In this document: positions 4,707-5,287 of the stretch, one piece after another | How positions within the stretch are numbered: position 1 is the stretch's first letter | How the letters are laid out: each line of letters begins with the position of its first letter | NCBI GenBank assembly: GCA_016793685.1 | Contig: JAEULX010000079.1 | Coordinates: 1-5,287, forward strand | Source of the DNA: Bradyrhizobiaceae bacterium | GTDB taxonomy: Bacteria; Pseudomonadota; Alphaproteobacteria; Rhizobiales; Xanthobacteraceae | Direction: 5' to 3' | DNA length: 5,287 nucleotides | Position numbers and translations under genes: made by a program | Notes under the pieces: model-generated | Seen by the model: the letters and a program-made list of their open reading frames with translations, nothing else | Databases searched by the model: none | What the model was told of the DNA's origin: nothing

Positions 4707-5287
4707 GTGAACCGTCCTGATTCGTCCGATAATCTTGCAGTGTCCGGCTCTGTGCGGGCACGACTGTGCAGTTCGACGAGTGTTTGGAGTGTGGTTGGCA
4801 TTGGCTTGGGCGCGGCCCTGGCATTAGTCGTCATCGAGCCCGCTGACGCAGCTTATTATTATAACTACGGTTACTCCGGCTATGGCTATCGCGCGCCGCC
4901 GGCGCGCCAGCCGCGCGCCGTCAGCAGGAAGAAAACGAAGAAGCCCCGAGATGAGGGGCAGCAGCAGGCGAAGAAGGAAGCGCCGAAGGCGATCAAAGGT
5001 CCGCTGACGATTGTCGTTTCCATCGGCGAGCAGCGCGTCCGCGTGTTCGATCAGACCACGAAGATTGCCGAATCGCCGACATCGACCGGGACTAAAGCCC
5101 ATCCGACCCTGACGGGCGTGTTCAGCGTCATTCAGAAGGAACGGATGCACTATTCGAATCTGTACGCGAACGCGCCGATGCCCTACATGCAGCGGCTCAC
5201 CTGGTCAGGGACGGCGATGCATACGGGCGTGCTGCCCGGTTACGCCGCCTCGCACGGCTGCATCCGGCTGCCGAATTCCTTCGCGGC
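4707..5287 (+). CDS. Secreted L,D-transpeptidase, YkuD domain (3' truncated)
   Basis: The product should catalyse 3-3 cross-linking of peptidoglycan, or attach proteins to it, in the periplasm, by a cysteine acyl-enzyme mechanism insensitive to most penicillins. The frame runs from GTG 4707 through the window edge: 193 full codons, no stop. The N-region contains Arg residues, a hydrophobic core lies at about 26-43 (VWSVVGIGLGAALALVVI), and PADAA (45-49) gives a plausible signal peptidase site. A Tyr/Gly-rich patch (50-61) and a basic, Gln-rich linker (about 67-97) follow. The YkuD domain starts near 99 (PLTIVVSIGEQRVRVF), with STGTKAHPTLTGVFSV, His172 in AMHTG, and the catalytic SHGCIRLPN, where His183 and Cys185 are the active-site pair. 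The catalytic core is therefore intact; only the C-terminal end is missing. It is preceded by an EcfG-type promoter. The family call is firm; cross-linking versus protein anchoring cannot be decided. Confidence 0.93.
   Translation, partial: MNRPDSSDNLAVSGSVRARLCSSTSVWSVVGIGLGAALALVVIEPADAAYYYNYGYSGYGYRAPPARQPRAVSRKKTKKPRDEGQQQAKKEAPKAIKGPLTIVVSIGEQRVRVFDQTTKIAESPTSTGTKAHPTLTGVFSVIQKERMHYSNLYANAPMPYMQRLTWSGTAMHTGVLPGYAASHGCIRLPNSFA

Noticed and set aside
4824..5150. A 108-codon minus-strand frame inside the L,D-transpeptidase gene
   Set aside because: It is antisense to the YkuD domain, whose catalytic motif and signal peptide are unmistakable on the plus strand.
1..5287. CRISPR array, tRNA, insertion sequence or phage attachment site
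   Set aside because: I saw no regularly spaced repeats, cloverleaf-like sequence, transposase or terminal inverted repeats; coding density and composition look uniform and chromosomal.

Overview
This is a GC-rich window (roughly two-thirds G+C) from what looks like an alphaproteobacterium, most likely a member of the Hyphomicrobiales (Rhizobiales). Three things point that way. The gene order folA-hflK-hflC-DUF2065 is typical there. A Tyr-rich periplasmic L,D-transpeptidase of the rhizobial type is present. A textbook GGAAC-N16-CGTT promoter of the alphaproteobacterial general stress response (sigma EcfG) lies upstream of that transpeptidase. The order and genus are inference from gene content, not from a search.

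Layout. Positions 1-345 are the 3' end of a glycoside hydrolase family 13 (alpha-amylase-like) gene that begins outside the window. Twenty bases after its stop comes folA (dihydrofolate reductase, 366-905). A 177-base gap with a GC hairpin and a possible promoter leads to hflK (1083-2225) and hflC (2222-3160). These two overlap by ATGA and encode the membrane SPFH pair that modulates the FtsH protease. A long imperfect hairpin follows hflC directly, and then a 63-residue two-helix DUF2065/YjeT-type protein (3303-3494). All of these are on the plus strand. A DUF2189 multi-pass membrane protein (4431-3616) runs the other way and converges on DUF2065. A 275-base divergent intergenic region (4432-4706) separates it from a secreted YkuD-type L,D-transpeptidase (from 4707), which is cut off by the window end just after its catalytic SHGC motif.

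How the genes fit together. hflK, hflC and DUF2065 form an envelope protein quality-control block. Association of a DUF2065 gene with hflC also occurs in E. coli (yjeT). folA is a housekeeping neighbour. The L,D-transpeptidase acts on peptidoglycan, and its promoter suggests that it is induced by general stress. The DUF2189 protein has no assigned function.

Nothing here amounts to a clearly new biological system. The most informative non-coding signals are the EcfG promoter, the GCATTAAG repeat/palindrome just upstream of it, and the stem-loop after hflC.
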